Source: Asticcacaulis solisilvae
GTDB taxonomy: Bacteria; Pseudomonadota; Alphaproteobacteria; Caulobacterales; Caulobacteraceae
DNA: 64,000 nucleotides
NCBI RefSeq assembly: GCF_017875235.1
Contig: NZ_JAGGMI010000007.1
Span: 186,001 to 250,000 of the forward strand
Reading direction: 5' to 3'
Part shown: positions 25,554 through 33,394 of the stretch, one piece after another
Numbering within the stretch: the stretch's first letter is position 1
Layout of the letters: each line of letters starts with the position of its first letter
Translations under genes and position numbers: made by a program
Notes under the pieces: model-generated
Seen by the model: the letters and a program-made list of their open reading frames with translations, nothing else
Database searches by the model: none
Told to the model about the DNA's origin: nothing

Positions 25554-26399
25554 TCACTGTAACCGGACCTTGCGCGCCTGATAGTTCAACGTCACGCGAT
25601 AGTCCTTGAGAAACATGGCGCCCAAGGCTGCCTGGGACTTCAACGGCGACGTGCCGAACGCTCCGTACACAGCCGAAGGATTATCGCGCCGGATCTTTCC
25701 CACGATGACATCGGGTGCGGTCCCGACATGAACGGTTTGCGCGCCCGCATAGCCGTAGCTGGTGCGCGGCCGGCCGGCCTCGGCATAGGCCTGCAAACCC
25801 GCCGCCCGCACGCCTGAAGGCGTAATCAGCAGCTCATACATGCCGCCGCTGTCGATCAGGGCCGTCATGCGACGCCCGGCCACGGTCACGGGAACAGTCG
25901 GGATATTGAAATCCTCGCCCATGGGCAGGTCGCAGCCGCACGGCTCCAGGCGCGAGGTAAACCAGACGCGATTTCGTGGATAATCGATGACCACGATCCG
26001 GCCGGCCAGGAAGCTGTGCCCCAGGACACCGGCGAGCGGCCTTCCGTCCGGCCCCAGCATACCGTCCAGCCGGCTGGCGGCGAAGTCAATCCGGCGTGTA
26101 CTGTCACCCGCCGTCAGGTCGGCCTTTGTATTGAAGAACTCGACCGGCTTGTGGCCTATGCCCGTGCCCCAGCCGGCCGCCTTGTCGAGCTTGAGGCCCA
26201 GGCCGCGGGCATAGTCGAGGCTGATGGCTGACGGCGAGGTGCCGTTGTCGAGGTTCATCCACACCGGTTCGGCGCCGTTCACCGACACCTTCAGATAGAC
26301 CATGCCATCATGAAAAACGGCGGGCAATTCGATATCGGCGACACGGGCGGGGGTTATCAGGAAAAGCGCGGCGAGCAGGGCGGCAAAGGCGTGTTTCAT
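25554..26399 (-). CDS. Exported retropepsin-like protein with altered first active-site motif
   Basis: This 281-aa protein has a signal peptide (cleavage near ARVADI, about 19-21). It has two retropepsin-like halves. The second carries the normal aspartyl-protease signature in LIDSGGMYELLI. The first reads LDNGTSPSAI, where Asn replaces the Thr or Ser of D-T/S-G. A GVLGHSFLAG segment is typical of the flap and hydrophobic-hydrophobic-Gly elements. The family works as dimers or pseudo-dimers in the periplasm. Activity is uncertain because of the changed motif. It converges with the luxR-type gene; its start is 122 bases from the divergent lipocalin gene. Confidence 0.78.
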   Translation of the reverse strand: MKHAFAALLAALFLITPARVADIELPAVFHDGMVYLKVSVNGAEPVWMNLDNGTSPSAISLDYARGLGLKLDKAAGWGTGIGHKPVEFFNTKADLTAGDSTRRIDFAASRLDGMLGPDGRPLAGVLGHSFLAGRIVVIDYPRNRVWFTSRLEPCGCDLPMGEDFNIPTVPVTVAGRRMTALIDSGGMYELLITPSGVRAAGLQAYAEAGRPRTSYGYAGAQTVHVGTAPDVIVGKIRRDNPSAVYGAFGTSPLKSQAALGAMFLKDYRVTLNYQARKVRLQ

Positions 26400-26521
26400 G
26401 GCCCGAGGCTAAGAGGCGTTGCTGCAAAAGAACAATAGGGAGGTTACATTGAAAGCGCAGGCCAATGATCGCATCCTTATCGCCCGACGTACATGTTCGC
26501 CAACTTAATTGGAGTGCTCCC

Positions 26522-27073
26522 ATGAAACCGCGCGATTTCGCTATTCCCGTCGCCCTGTTGTCCATCGCTGCCGTCGCGGTGACCGCAAACATCGCCACCG
26601 CCATGCCGGTCGGCAACACATCCGTTCCGCAACCCGCCAAGCCTGTTGATCTCAAGTCCTACCTAGGCAAGTGGTACGAACTGGGCCGCTATGAGAACCG
26701 CTTCGAGAAGGGCTGCGATGGTGTTACCGCTGAATACAGCCTGGCTGAAGACGGACAGGTCAATATCCTCAACACCTGCGGTCAGCGCGACGGCAAGCCG
26801 GGCAAGACATCAGAAGGCAAGGCCAAGGTCGTGCCGGACAGCAACAACGCCAAGCTGAAGGTGTCCTTCTTCGGCCCCTTTTATTTTGGCGACTACTGGG
26901 TTCTGGACCACGCCGACGATTACACCTGGTCGATCGTCGGTGAGCCGTCGGGCAAGTATCTGTGGATTCTGAGCCGCAACGCCCATCCGTCGCAGGGTTT
27001 CCGCGATGAACTGATCAAACGCGTGGCCGAGCTCGGTTACGACACCAAGCTGATCCGCGAGACGAAGCACTAA
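26522..27073 (+). CDS. Lipocalin family protein (Blc-like)
   Basis: This protein is 183 aa from the ATG at 26522, with TTGGAG upstream; a more distal ATG at 26465 is not needed. A signal peptide (cleavage near ATAMP, about 28) lacks a lipobox Cys, unlike E. coli Blc. The signature GKWYELGRYENRFEKGC is at about 49-65, followed by an eight-strand barrel pattern, and the closing FFGPFYFGDYWVLD and YLWILSRN segments match bacterial lipocalins. These bind fatty acids or lysophospholipids in the envelope. Two cysteines (GCDG and NTCGQ) may form a disulphide. A terminator follows seven bases after the stop. Confidence 0.9.
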   Translation: MKPRDFAIPVALLSIAAVAVTANIATAMPVGNTSVPQPAKPVDLKSYLGKWYELGRYENRFEKGCDGVTAEYSLAEDGQVNILNTCGQRDGKPGKTSEGKAKVVPDSNNAKLKVSFFGPFYFGDYWVLDHADDYTWSIVGEPSGKYLWILSRNAHPSQGFRDELIKRVAELGYDTKLIRETKH

Positions 27074-27080
27074 TAAAAAA

Positions 27081-27102
27081 GGCAGCCCGGGAACGGGCTG
27101 CC
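27081..27102. terminator. Hairpin terminator between lipocalin and cysH
   Basis: GGCAGCCCG, GGAA, CGGGCTGCC. Six A on the left give a U-tract for leftward transcription from the cys operon. The right side has a weaker T-rich tail for the lipocalin gene. Confidence 0.8.
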
Positions 27103-27223
27103 TCTGCCTATTTAGCAAATACGCTACAATTTTCTTATGTAACCATTTAACTGCTATTGCCGCCGGAATGATTACCTCTAGATAATTGGCAGCGTGAGCC
27201 ATGAACTCATTAAAGGCTTGAAT

Positions 27224-27261
27224 CCCTGACAAAGGTTAGCCTTTGTACAGGGGAGAATATG
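27224..27261 (+). other. Hairpin overlapping a ribosome-binding site and ATG
   Basis: CCCTGACAAAGG pairs with CCTTTGTACAGGG (one bulged A). The right arm runs into GGGAG, followed three bases later by ATG at 27259. The ORF that would start there becomes antisense to the end of cysH after about 30 codons, so coding is doubtful. The gap 27103-27349 otherwise shows nothing. Confidence 0.35.
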
Positions 27262-27349
27262 AAACCATTTAAGGTCGTTCTCCAGGTTGTTGCTCCACCA
27301 AACGTGGAGTTTGGCAACCCTGCCGTCAGATTAACAAATAATCAACCAA

Positions 27350-28096
27350 CTAAATCCCGTCGCCGCCATAGATCGGGTTGTGGATGCCGCATTCGACCTT
27401 CTCGGTCCCGGCCCAGCGGCCGGCGCGGGCGTCTTCACCCTTTTCCACCGGCTTGGTGCAGGTAAAGCAGCCGATCGACGGAAAGCCTTGTTCCACCAGC
27501 GGATGCGGCGGCAGGTCGTGTTCGGCGAAATAGGCGTCGAGATCGGCTTGCGTCCACTTGGCCAGCGGATTGACCTTGAAATGACGGCCATCCCATTCGA
27601 CGATGGCCAAGTTTGCGCGCGTCTTGGCCTGGTGGCGCTTGCGACCGGAAATCCAGGCGCCGTAGGTTTCCATAACCTTGTTCAGCGGCCGCACCTTGCG
27701 CAAGTCGCAGCACTGGTCAGGATGGGTCCGCCACAGGGTACCCTTGCCGTCTTCGTCCGCGGCTTCTTTTTCATCAGCCTTGAGGTTGATGACATTGGTC
27801 AGGCCCAGGCGGCTTGCCAGCTCGTCGCGATATTGCAGGGTCTGGAAGAAATGCCGGTCGGTGTCGAGGAACAGCACCGGCAGGTTGGGATCGATCTCAG
27901 ACACCATGTGCAACAGCACGGCCGAGTCAGCGCCGAACGACGATGACAGGGTGATGTCGCCGAAGAACTGGTTGCGGATGGCGTCGCGCAGGATCTCCTG
28001 CGGAGTCATATCCTCATAACGCGCGCTGAGTTCGGCGGCGCGCTGGCCGTTTTCCGACCTTTGCAGGTCGCGGGCGATGTCGATCAGGACCGTCAT
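27350..28096 (-). CDS. cysH: Thioredoxin-dependent adenylyl-sulfate (APS) reductase
   Basis: This 248-aa protein reduces activated sulfate to sulfite. The PAPS reductase fold has SSSFGADSAV (P-loop-like) and DTDRHF. The iron-sulfur ligands Cys129-Cys130 and Cys210-x2-Cys213 are present, the mark of the 4Fe-4S APS-type enzyme rather than the cluster-free E. coli PAPS reductase. The catalytic cysteine is Cys236 in ECGIH. It is the last gene of the cysG-DUF2849-cysI-DUF934-cysH operon, 12 bases after the DUF934 gene, with AAGGA upstream. It delivers sulfite to CysI next door. Confidence 0.93.
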   Translation of the reverse strand: MTVLIDIARDLQRSENGQRAAELSARYEDMTPQEILRDAIRNQFFGDITLSSSFGADSAVLLHMVSEIDPNLPVLFLDTDRHFFQTLQYRDELASRLGLTNVINLKADEKEAADEDGKGTLWRTHPDQCCDLRKVRPLNKVMETYGAWISGRKRHQAKTRANLAIVEWDGRHFKVNPLAKWTQADLDAYFAEHDLPPHPLVEQGFPSIGCFTCTKPVEKGEDARAGRWAGTEKVECGIHNPIYGGDGI

Positions 28097-28108
28097 GGTC
28101 TTGTATCC

Positions 28109-28630
28109 TTAAACGCCGGCGTGACGCAGGGCCCAAGCCGGCCGGGCGGAATCGGCCGCCCCCTGGTAGGTCGTTGAAAAGCGTTTGGCCGCCGAGGTGA
28201 CGGCCTCCGCCGGGTCCTTGTCCTTGACCAGGAACTCGTCGAAACCACAGCGCAGCATGTAGAAGAGCTGGTCGCGCAGCACGTCGCCGACGGCGCGAAG
28301 AACGCGGGTATAGCCCAGGTCTTCGCGCAGGATGCGGGCGGTCGAATAGCCCCGGCCGTCGCGGAAGCCTGGGAAGGCGACCTCGATCACGGTCAGCTTG
28401 TCGAGGAAGGGCTCGAGCAGTCGGACATCGTCACCCGGATTGATGCGGACGCCGTAGTGTCCGTTCAGTCCGTCGAGTTCGCGCAGGGCGCGATCGAAAC
28501 CAAGTACGACCGGACCGTCGACGCCATGGGTCTCGTCGTCAGCCAGCAGGCGCCAGCCGTTGGGAATAACGTCGCCGGCATTGGTGACCAACTGGGCATC
28601 GTAGGTGGAGTTGGCCTTAGGCGTGCTCAT
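28109..28630 (-). CDS. DUF934 protein of the sulfate assimilation operon
   Basis: This 173-aa protein starts at the ATG at 28630, inside the end of cysI (14-base overlap). GVRINPGDDVRLLEPFLDKL, VAFPGFRDGRGYSTARILRE and MLRCGFDEFLVKD are the DUF934 signatures. No catalytic residues are known. DUF934 genes almost always lie between sulfite reductase and cysH in Alpha- and Betaproteobacteria, so a supporting role in sulfite reduction, such as electron delivery or assembly, is likely but unproven. Translational coupling to cysI is suggested by the overlap. Confidence 0.88.
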   Translation of the reverse strand: MSTPKANSTYDAQLVTNAGDVIPNGWRLLADDETHGVDGPVVLGFDRALRELDGLNGHYGVRINPGDDVRLLEPFLDKLTVIEVAFPGFRDGRGYSTARILREDLGYTRVLRAVGDVLRDQLFYMLRCGFDEFLVKDKDPAEAVTSAAKRFSTTYQGAADSARPAWALRHAGV

Positions 28631-30290
28631 GCAGGGCCTCCGCGAAGGCGTCGCGACCGACGCGCTCCAAAGTGTCGATAAAGCGTTCGGTTTCGCTTGT
28701 GCGCAGGTCAAGATACAGGCGCACAACGCGTTCGATGGCGGCGGGCACGGCTTCCGCCGACAGGCCCTTGCCGGTGATCTGGCCAAGCGCCGCCTTCTCG
28801 TCGGCGCGGCCACCCAGCAGGATTTGGTAGAATTCGATACCCTGCTTGTCGACGCCCAGAATGCCGATGTGGCCGACATGGTGGTGGCCGCAGGCATTGA
28901 TGCAGCCCGAAATCTTGATCTGCAGGTCACCGATCTGGTCGGTCAGCTTGGCGTCTTCAAAACGCTGCGAGATGTCCTGGGCCAGCGGGATTGAGCGGGC
29001 ATTGGCCAGCGAACAGTAGTCGAGGCCCGGGCAAGCGATCATATCGGTGATCTTGCCGGCATTGGCGGTGCCTAGGCCAGCGGCATCGAGCTTTTCATAG
29101 AGCGTGTAGAGGTCGTTCTTGGCGACGTGCGGCAGGATAATGTTCTGCTCATGGCTGACGCGCAGTTCGCCGTAACCATAGGCATCGGCCACGTCGGCCA
29201 TGACGTCCATCTGCGCCGACGACGCATCGCCGGGCGGCAGGCCGGTGGGCTTCAGCGAGATCGTCACCGAGACGTGGTTGTCACGTTTGTGCGGGTTGGT
29301 GTTGTTCTTCACCCAGCGGGCAAAGCCGGCATCGGCCGTCCGGGCGCGCTCAAACGCCGCGCTGTCGAACCCGTCAACGAAGGCGGGGTCCGGGAAGAAG
29401 CTCTTGATGCGGTTGACCTCGGCGGCCGGGGCATCGACCTTGGCCTTGTCGAGGCGCGACCATTCTTCTTCGACCTGGCGGCCGTACTCTTCGGCGCCCA
29501 GAGCGGAAACGAGGATCTTGATCCGCGCCTTGTAGATATTGTCGCGGCGGCCATAGCGGTTGTAGACGCGCAGGCAGGCCTCAAGATAGCTCAGCAGCTG
29601 TTCCGGGTTCAGGTCGCGCTTGATGACCGGCGCGACGTGCGGGGTCCGGCCCATGCCGCCGCCGACATAGACGTCGAAGCCCGACGGCTTCAGGTGCAGG
29701 CCGATGTCGTGGACGCGGATAGCGGCGCGGTCTTTCGTCGCGCCGGTGATGGCGATCTTGAACTTGCGCGGCAGGAAGGTGAATTCGGGGTGGTTGGATG
29801 ACCACTGGCGGATCACTTCGGCCCACGGGCGCGGGTCGGCGACTTCGTCCCTGGCAGCACCGGCGAACTGGTCGGTCGTGGTGTTGCGGATGCAGTTGCC
29901 CGAGGTTTGCAGGGCGTGCATCTCGACCTCAGCCAGTTCTTCCAGAATCTTCGGCGCATCGGCCAGCTTGATCCAGTTGAACTGCAGGTTCTGGCGCGTG
30001 GTAAAGTGGCCGAAGTCGCGGTCATAGGTGCGCGCGATGTGGGCGAACTTGCGCATCTGCTTCGACGACAGGACGCCGTACGGCACGGCGATGCGCAGCA
30101 TGTAGGCGTGCAGTTGCAGGTACAGGCCGTTCATCAGGCGCAATGGTTTGAACTGGTCTTCGGTGATCTCACCCGCCAGACGGCGGGCGACCTGGCCGGC
30201 GAATTCCTTGTTACGGTCGCGGACAAAGGCGTGGTCGAAGGCGTCGTACTTATACATGGTAGGTGTCGGGGCTTGGGTAGTGGCTGGCAT
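28617..30290 (-). CDS. cysI: Sulfite (nitrite/sulfite) reductase haemoprotein
   Basis: This 557-aa sirohaem and 4Fe-4S reductase has two ferredoxin-like half domains (LYLQLHAYMLRIAVPYG and HFTTRQNLQFNWIKL early; NHVSVTISLKPTGL later). The cluster and sirohaem cysteines are in CPGLDYC and GCINACGHHHVGH. It reduces sulfite to sulfide with six electrons. Nitrite reductases share the fold, but the cysG/cysH neighbours point to sulfite. It starts three bases after the DUF2849 gene, with GAGGAA as ribosome-binding site. No cysJ flavoprotein is nearby, so ferredoxin or another donor is probable. Confidence 0.92.
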   Translation of the reverse strand: MPATTQAPTPTMYKYDAFDHAFVRDRNKEFAGQVARRLAGEITEDQFKPLRLMNGLYLQLHAYMLRIAVPYGVLSSKQMRKFAHIARTYDRDFGHFTTRQNLQFNWIKLADAPKILEELAEVEMHALQTSGNCIRNTTTDQFAGAARDEVADPRPWAEVIRQWSSNHPEFTFLPRKFKIAITGATKDRAAIRVHDIGLHLKPSGFDVYVGGGMGRTPHVAPVIKRDLNPEQLLSYLEACLRVYNRYGRRDNIYKARIKILVSALGAEEYGRQVEEEWSRLDKAKVDAPAAEVNRIKSFFPDPAFVDGFDSAAFERARTADAGFARWVKNNTNPHKRDNHVSVTISLKPTGLPPGDASSAQMDVMADVADAYGYGELRVSHEQNIILPHVAKNDLYTLYEKLDAAGLGTANAGKITDMIACPGLDYCSLANARSIPLAQDISQRFEDAKLTDQIGDLQIKISGCINACGHHHVGHIGILGVDKQGIEFYQILLGGRADEKAALGQITGKGLSAEAVPAAIERVVRLYLDLRTSETERFIDTLERVGRDAFAEALHEHA

Positions 30291-30293
30291 GCC

Positions 30294-30599
30294 TTATTCC
30301 TCAAAGATGGCCGTGCGGCCATGTTCTTTTGCCACCGCATCAGTGGTTTGGCCGATGGTCGGGCCGTTGGCGCGGACGAATTCGCGCACGTGTTCGCGTT
30401 GCACCGGATTGCCGGTATCGGTCAGCGGGATCAGATAGGGCGCAACGACTTCGGTTTCGCGCAGCTTCCATTCGATCAGCAGGGCGTCGGCGTCGTCGTC
30501 GCTGAGTTTTGTGGCCTCAGCAGCGTCCTCGACCCAGCCCGAGCCGGAATACCAGAGCGTCAGGCCGTCGGTCAGACGGTTGGCGGTGAGCAGTTTCAT
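30294..30599 (-). CDS. DUF2849 protein of the sulfate assimilation operon
   Basis: This 101-aa protein matches my memory of DUF2849: LLTANRLTDGLTLWYSGSGWVEDAAEA at the start and EVVAPYLIPL in the middle. It overlaps the cysG end by four bases (ATGA type) and lies three bases before cysI. The family has no known function but is nearly always found between cysG and cysI in Alphaproteobacteria. It has no signal peptide or membrane span and no conserved cysteine, so it is more likely an accessory or regulatory subunit than an enzyme. Confidence 0.87.
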   Translation of the reverse strand: MKLLTANRLTDGLTLWYSGSGWVEDAAEATKLSDDDADALLIEWKLRETEVVAPYLIPLTDTGNPVQREHVREFVRANGPTIGQTTDAVAKEHGRTAIFEE

Positions 30600-31990
30600 G
30601 CGTGTACCTGTTGAGCGGTCTCGATGAGACCGGCGACTTCGGGAGCGTAAAGCGAGGCGACCTCGCCGATGATGAGCAGGGCTGGGCCCTGGGGCGGGTT
30701 GGCCGCGATGATGGCTTCGAGCGTTGCGAGATCGGCGAGGGTGCGGCGCTCATCGGCGCGCGTGCCGTTCTCGATGATCAGCACCGGTGTGTCCGGCATG
30801 CGGCCGTGATGCATCAGCTTGCCGGCGATCTCGCTGGCCGTGGCGACGCCCATGTAGATGACCAGGGTGTGGTGCGGCGCCGACAGGGCCGACCAGTCAA
30901 GCTGGAGCGGATTGCTGTGGTCGCCGTCCTTGAGGTGGCCCGTGACGAAGGTGACCGATTGGGCGTGGTCGCGGTGGGTGAGGGGCACGCCGGCCGAGGC
31001 CGCGCAGCCCAGCGCCGCGGTAATGCCGGGTGTGACGTGGACCTCGATGCCGGCCTGGCGCAAGGCCTCGACCTCTTCGCCGCCGCGGCCGAAGACGAAC
31101 GGATCGCCGCCCTTCAGGCGTACGACGCGCTTGCCGAGGCGTGCCTGTTCGACCAGCAGGTCGTGGATCTGCTCCTGCGGGACCGAGTGGTTGGAGCGCG
31201 CCTTGCCGACGTAGAAGCGCTCAGAGTCGCGGCGGGCCAGATCCATGATTTGGGCGCCAACCAGGCGGTCATAGACGATGACGTCGGCTTCGGAGAGCAG
31301 GCGCAGCGCCTTCAGTGTCAGCAGTTCGGGATCGCCGGGACCGGCGCCGACGAGGTGCACAACGCCCGCGCGTTCGATTTGGTACTGGGTCGCCTTGACG
31401 GCTGCGACAGCCTCAGCGATGCGGCCTTCACGCGCCAGTTCGGCGGCGGGCGATTGCAGTACGTCTTCCCAGAAGCGGCGGCGGTCATCGACGTTGGTGA
31501 TGGCCTCGCGCAGCAGCGGGCTGATGGCGAGCGCAAACTCGGCGATGTGCGTGTCCGACGGCGGTACGGCGGCTTCTATCTTGCGGCGGGTTTCGCGCGC
31601 CAGAACGGGGGCGGTACCGCCGGTGGCGACGCCGATGCTCAAAGGACCGCGATCGATGATCGCCGGGAAATGGAAGTCGCTGAGGTCGGGATAGTCAACG
31701 ACGTTGAGCGGCGCGCGCGAGGTGCGGGCAAGCGTCGCGCCTTTTTCAGCCAGGGCGCGGTCTTCGAACGCGACGACGATCAGGGCGGCGTCATTCAGTT
31801 CGCCAGCGTCGGGCCAGCGCGTGTGCACGGTGGCCTCGGCCTCGATCAGGGTCGCTTCGACAGGGGTGAACACAGTCAGTTGCGCCGGCGTGCGAGCGAA
31901 CAGGTTCAGCTTGCGCGTCAGCCATGCGCCTTCGCCGATCAGGACGACCTGACGGTTTTCCAATGGCCATGACAGGGGGAGGGCTAACAT
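30596..31990 (-). CDS. cysG: Sirohaem synthase (fused dehydrogenase/ferrochelatase and methyltransferase)
   Basis: This 464-aa trifunctional enzyme has an N-terminal precorrin-2 dehydrogenase/ferrochelatase part (about 1-205; VVLIGEGAWLTRKLNL, PLNVVDYPDLSDFHFPAI, ARETRRKIEA). The SUMT methyltransferase part (about 215-455) has VGAGPGDPELLTLKALRLL, VRLKGGDPFVFGRGGEE and VTPGITAA. It makes the sirohaem needed by CysI two genes downstream. It is the first gene of the operon. A 24-base inverted repeat lies just upstream (32013-32036) and probably controls the whole operon. Confidence 0.94.
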   Translation of the reverse strand: MLALPLSWPLENRQVVLIGEGAWLTRKLNLFARTPAQLTVFTPVEATLIEAEATVHTRWPDAGELNDAALIVVAFEDRALAEKGATLARTSRAPLNVVDYPDLSDFHFPAIIDRGPLSIGVATGGTAPVLARETRRKIEAAVPPSDTHIAEFALAISPLLREAITNVDDRRRFWEDVLQSPAAELAREGRIAEAVAAVKATQYQIERAGVVHLVGAGPGDPELLTLKALRLLSEADVIVYDRLVGAQIMDLARRDSERFYVGKARSNHSVPQEQIHDLLVEQARLGKRVVRLKGGDPFVFGRGGEEVEALRQAGIEVHVTPGITAALGCAASAGVPLTHRDHAQSVTFVTGHLKDGDHSNPLQLDWSALSAPHHTLVIYMGVATASEIAGKLMHHGRMPDTPVLIIENGTRADERRTLADLATLEAIIAANPPQGPALLIIGEVASLYAPEVAGLIETAQQVHA

Positions 31991-32012
31991 CGCTCAGACT
32001 CTTACTTCGACA

Positions 32013-32036
32013 GGTCTGAATGTAGGGTTTCAGACC
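32013..32036. promoter_or_regulatory. Inverted repeat upstream of the cys operon
   Basis: GGTCTGAA and TTCAGACC are perfect 8-bp arms eight bases apart, 23 bases before the cysG start. The position suggests an operator over or just downstream of the promoter; a short transcript hairpin is the alternative. I cannot name the regulator. Confidence 0.55.
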
Positions 32037-32094
32037 CGCGAAATAAAGCGATGGTTTGTGGCAGCAGTGTTTAGGGCGGCTAACGCGATCCGGC

Positions 32095-32367
32095 TTACGC
32101 TGACCGGGCGGAATTCCAGCTACCGAAAGGCCGGATATGCAGGGTGTCAGCGTCCGAAACATGACTGAACGAATGGGTCAGGCGCTGGCGGTTGAAATGC
32201 GGGGCATGGACGCCCGGGACGTCGACCGTCAGGCCATCGCGCGAGGCGAAGGCCAGGAGGCTGGAGTGCGGGCGGCACAGGGCGCAGCTGCATTCAGCGC
32301 CGTCGATAAAGTCGGCGTCGATCTCGAACGCGATATTGTTGCCGTGGTAAAACTGTTCATGACGCAT
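32095..32367 (-). CDS. Shortened GFA-fold protein lacking most zinc ligands
   Basis: This 90-aa protein has a convincing CAGGAG ribosome-binding site before the ATG at 32367. It aligns with the GFA protein next door (32520-32867): NNIAFEIDADF versus GKIAFEVEGDF, CSCALCRPHSSLLAF versus CNCSLCRRRGSLLAF, and DTLHIRPF near the end versus ETLKIRKW. The first CHC zinc motif is replaced by FYH, and about 35 residues including the CGTCG motif are missing. Only the CSCALC ligands remain. It is either a decaying duplicate or a small protein with a new role. The start sits 152 bases from the intact paralogue. Confidence 0.65.
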   Translation of the reverse strand: MRHEQFYHGNNIAFEIDADFIDGAECSCALCRPHSSLLAFASRDGLTVDVPGVHAPHFNRQRLTHSFSHVSDADTLHIRPFGSWNSARSA

Positions 32368-32469
32368 GATTCTGGCTCCTGCCCGGACAGTCGGAGGCTA
32401 GGAGGGCGGAAATAAGGAAACAATGCGCGCAAACCTTGGCGAACGCGGGTTTTGATAAGCGGGCACCAA

Positions 32470-32512
32470 GCGCTTTCCAAAAAGTGTCCAGCGGTTTTTG
32501 GGGTAAAAGCGC
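32470..32512 (+). repeat. Interspersed two-hairpin repeat, truncated copy D
   Basis: The outer stem GCGCTTT:AAAGCGC and inner stem CCAAAAA:TTTTTGG surround the loop GTGTCCAGCGG. Only the first of the two hairpins is kept; the stop codon of the GFA gene follows closely. The outer stem differs from the GCGATAT:ATATCGC of copies A and B on both arms. Confidence 0.75.
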
Positions 32513-32519
32513 GACCAGA

Positions 32520-32867
32520 CTAATGGCTGGCGCCGTCCCACTTGCGAATCTTCAAGGTCTCGAGGTCGATGTCGGGAATGCAGCGCAGGTTGATGGCGCG
32601 CATGGGTGTGCCATCGGGCTTCACCCCTTCGGAAAATGGCGCGGTGCCGCAGGTGCCGCAGAAATGGTGTTGCAGCTTGTGCGAGTTGAAGGTGTAGGTC
32701 TCAAGATCGGCTTCGGACGTTTTGAGCGTAAAGGCCGGTACGCCGACAAAGGCCAACAGGCTGCCGCGCCGACGGCATAGCGAACAGTTGCAGTCGATGG
32801 CGGTTTCGAAATCACCTTCGACTTCAAAGGCGATCTTGCCGCAGTGGCAGCTTCCCTGATGCAGCAT
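32520..32867 (-). CDS. GFA family zinc protein (CENP-V/GFA domain)
   Basis: This protein is 115 aa from the ATG at 32867, with GAGGAGG at good spacing; an in-frame ATG 42 bases further upstream is not conserved. All zinc-site motifs are present: GSCHCGKIAFEVEG, CNCSLCRRRGSLL and HHFCGTCGTAPF. The family includes glutathione-dependent formaldehyde-activating enzyme, but most members have no proven activity, so a formaldehyde role is not assumed. A shortened paralogue lies downstream at 32095-32367. It is divergent from the haemoglobin gene, 76 bases apart. Confidence 0.88.
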   Translation of the reverse strand: MLHQGSCHCGKIAFEVEGDFETAIDCNCSLCRRRGSLLAFVGVPAFTLKTSEADLETYTFNSHKLQHHFCGTCGTAPFSEGVKPDGTPMRAINLRCIPDIDLETLKIRKWDGASH

Positions 32868-32943
32868 GGTCGTGTTCCTCCTCTTTTCCACCTGGACAAG
32901 CCGCCGCATGGGACAGTTTGTTTCGGCATGTTATGATCGGGAT

Positions 32944-33363
32944 ATGACGTCAGAACAGGCATTGGCCGCAAGGGAAAAAATCCGCCGGGAAGCGGCCGCG
33001 ATCGGCGTGGACGAAGCCTTTATCGATCGGCTGGTCGAGGCGTTTTACGCCCGTGTGCGGGTGCACGAACGTTTGGGGCCGGTGTTCAACGGCGCCGTCG
33101 ACGACTGGCCGGATCACCTGGCCAAATTGAAACAGTTCTGGGCTTCGGTCGCGCTGCATTCCGGCAGCTATTCCGGCCGGCCGATGCAGGCGCATATGCG
33201 CGTGCCTTCAATAGAACCGGCGCACTTCGGCGAGTGGCTCTATCTGTTCGAACAGACCCTGCGCGATATCGCCCCCAATGAAGCTGCCGTCGAATACTTC
33301 ATGGTTCGCGCCCATCGGATTGGCGAGAGCCTGAAGCTGGGCCTGTTCTTCCGGCCAAGTTAG
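32944..33363 (+). CDS. Truncated haemoglobin, group III type
   Basis: This protein is 139 aa from the ATG at 32944. Group III features are visible: FIDRLVEAFYARVRVHERLGPVFNGAV near the N-terminus, WPDHLAKLKQFWASVAL and the Gly-poor GSYSGRPMQAHMRV, in which His is the likely proximal haem ligand. These small globins bind O2 or NO in the cytoplasm and are linked to microaerobic life or NO stress. Its convergent neighbour is a ferredoxin reductase, a possible electron donor for globin reduction, though adjacency is the only hint. A shared terminator separates them. Confidence 0.87.
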   Translation: MTSEQALAAREKIRREAAAIGVDEAFIDRLVEAFYARVRVHERLGPVFNGAVDDWPDHLAKLKQFWASVALHSGSYSGRPMQAHMRVPSIEPAHFGEWLYLFEQTLRDIAPNEAAVEYFMVRAHRIGESLKLGLFFRPS

Positions 33364-33394
33364 GCTGCCTCAGATCGCCTGACGTAAAGCGAAT

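Noticed and set aside
28631-28930. Long N-terminal extension of the DUF934 frame
   Set aside because: It is a shadow of cysI. DUF934 conservation begins after the ATG at 28630.
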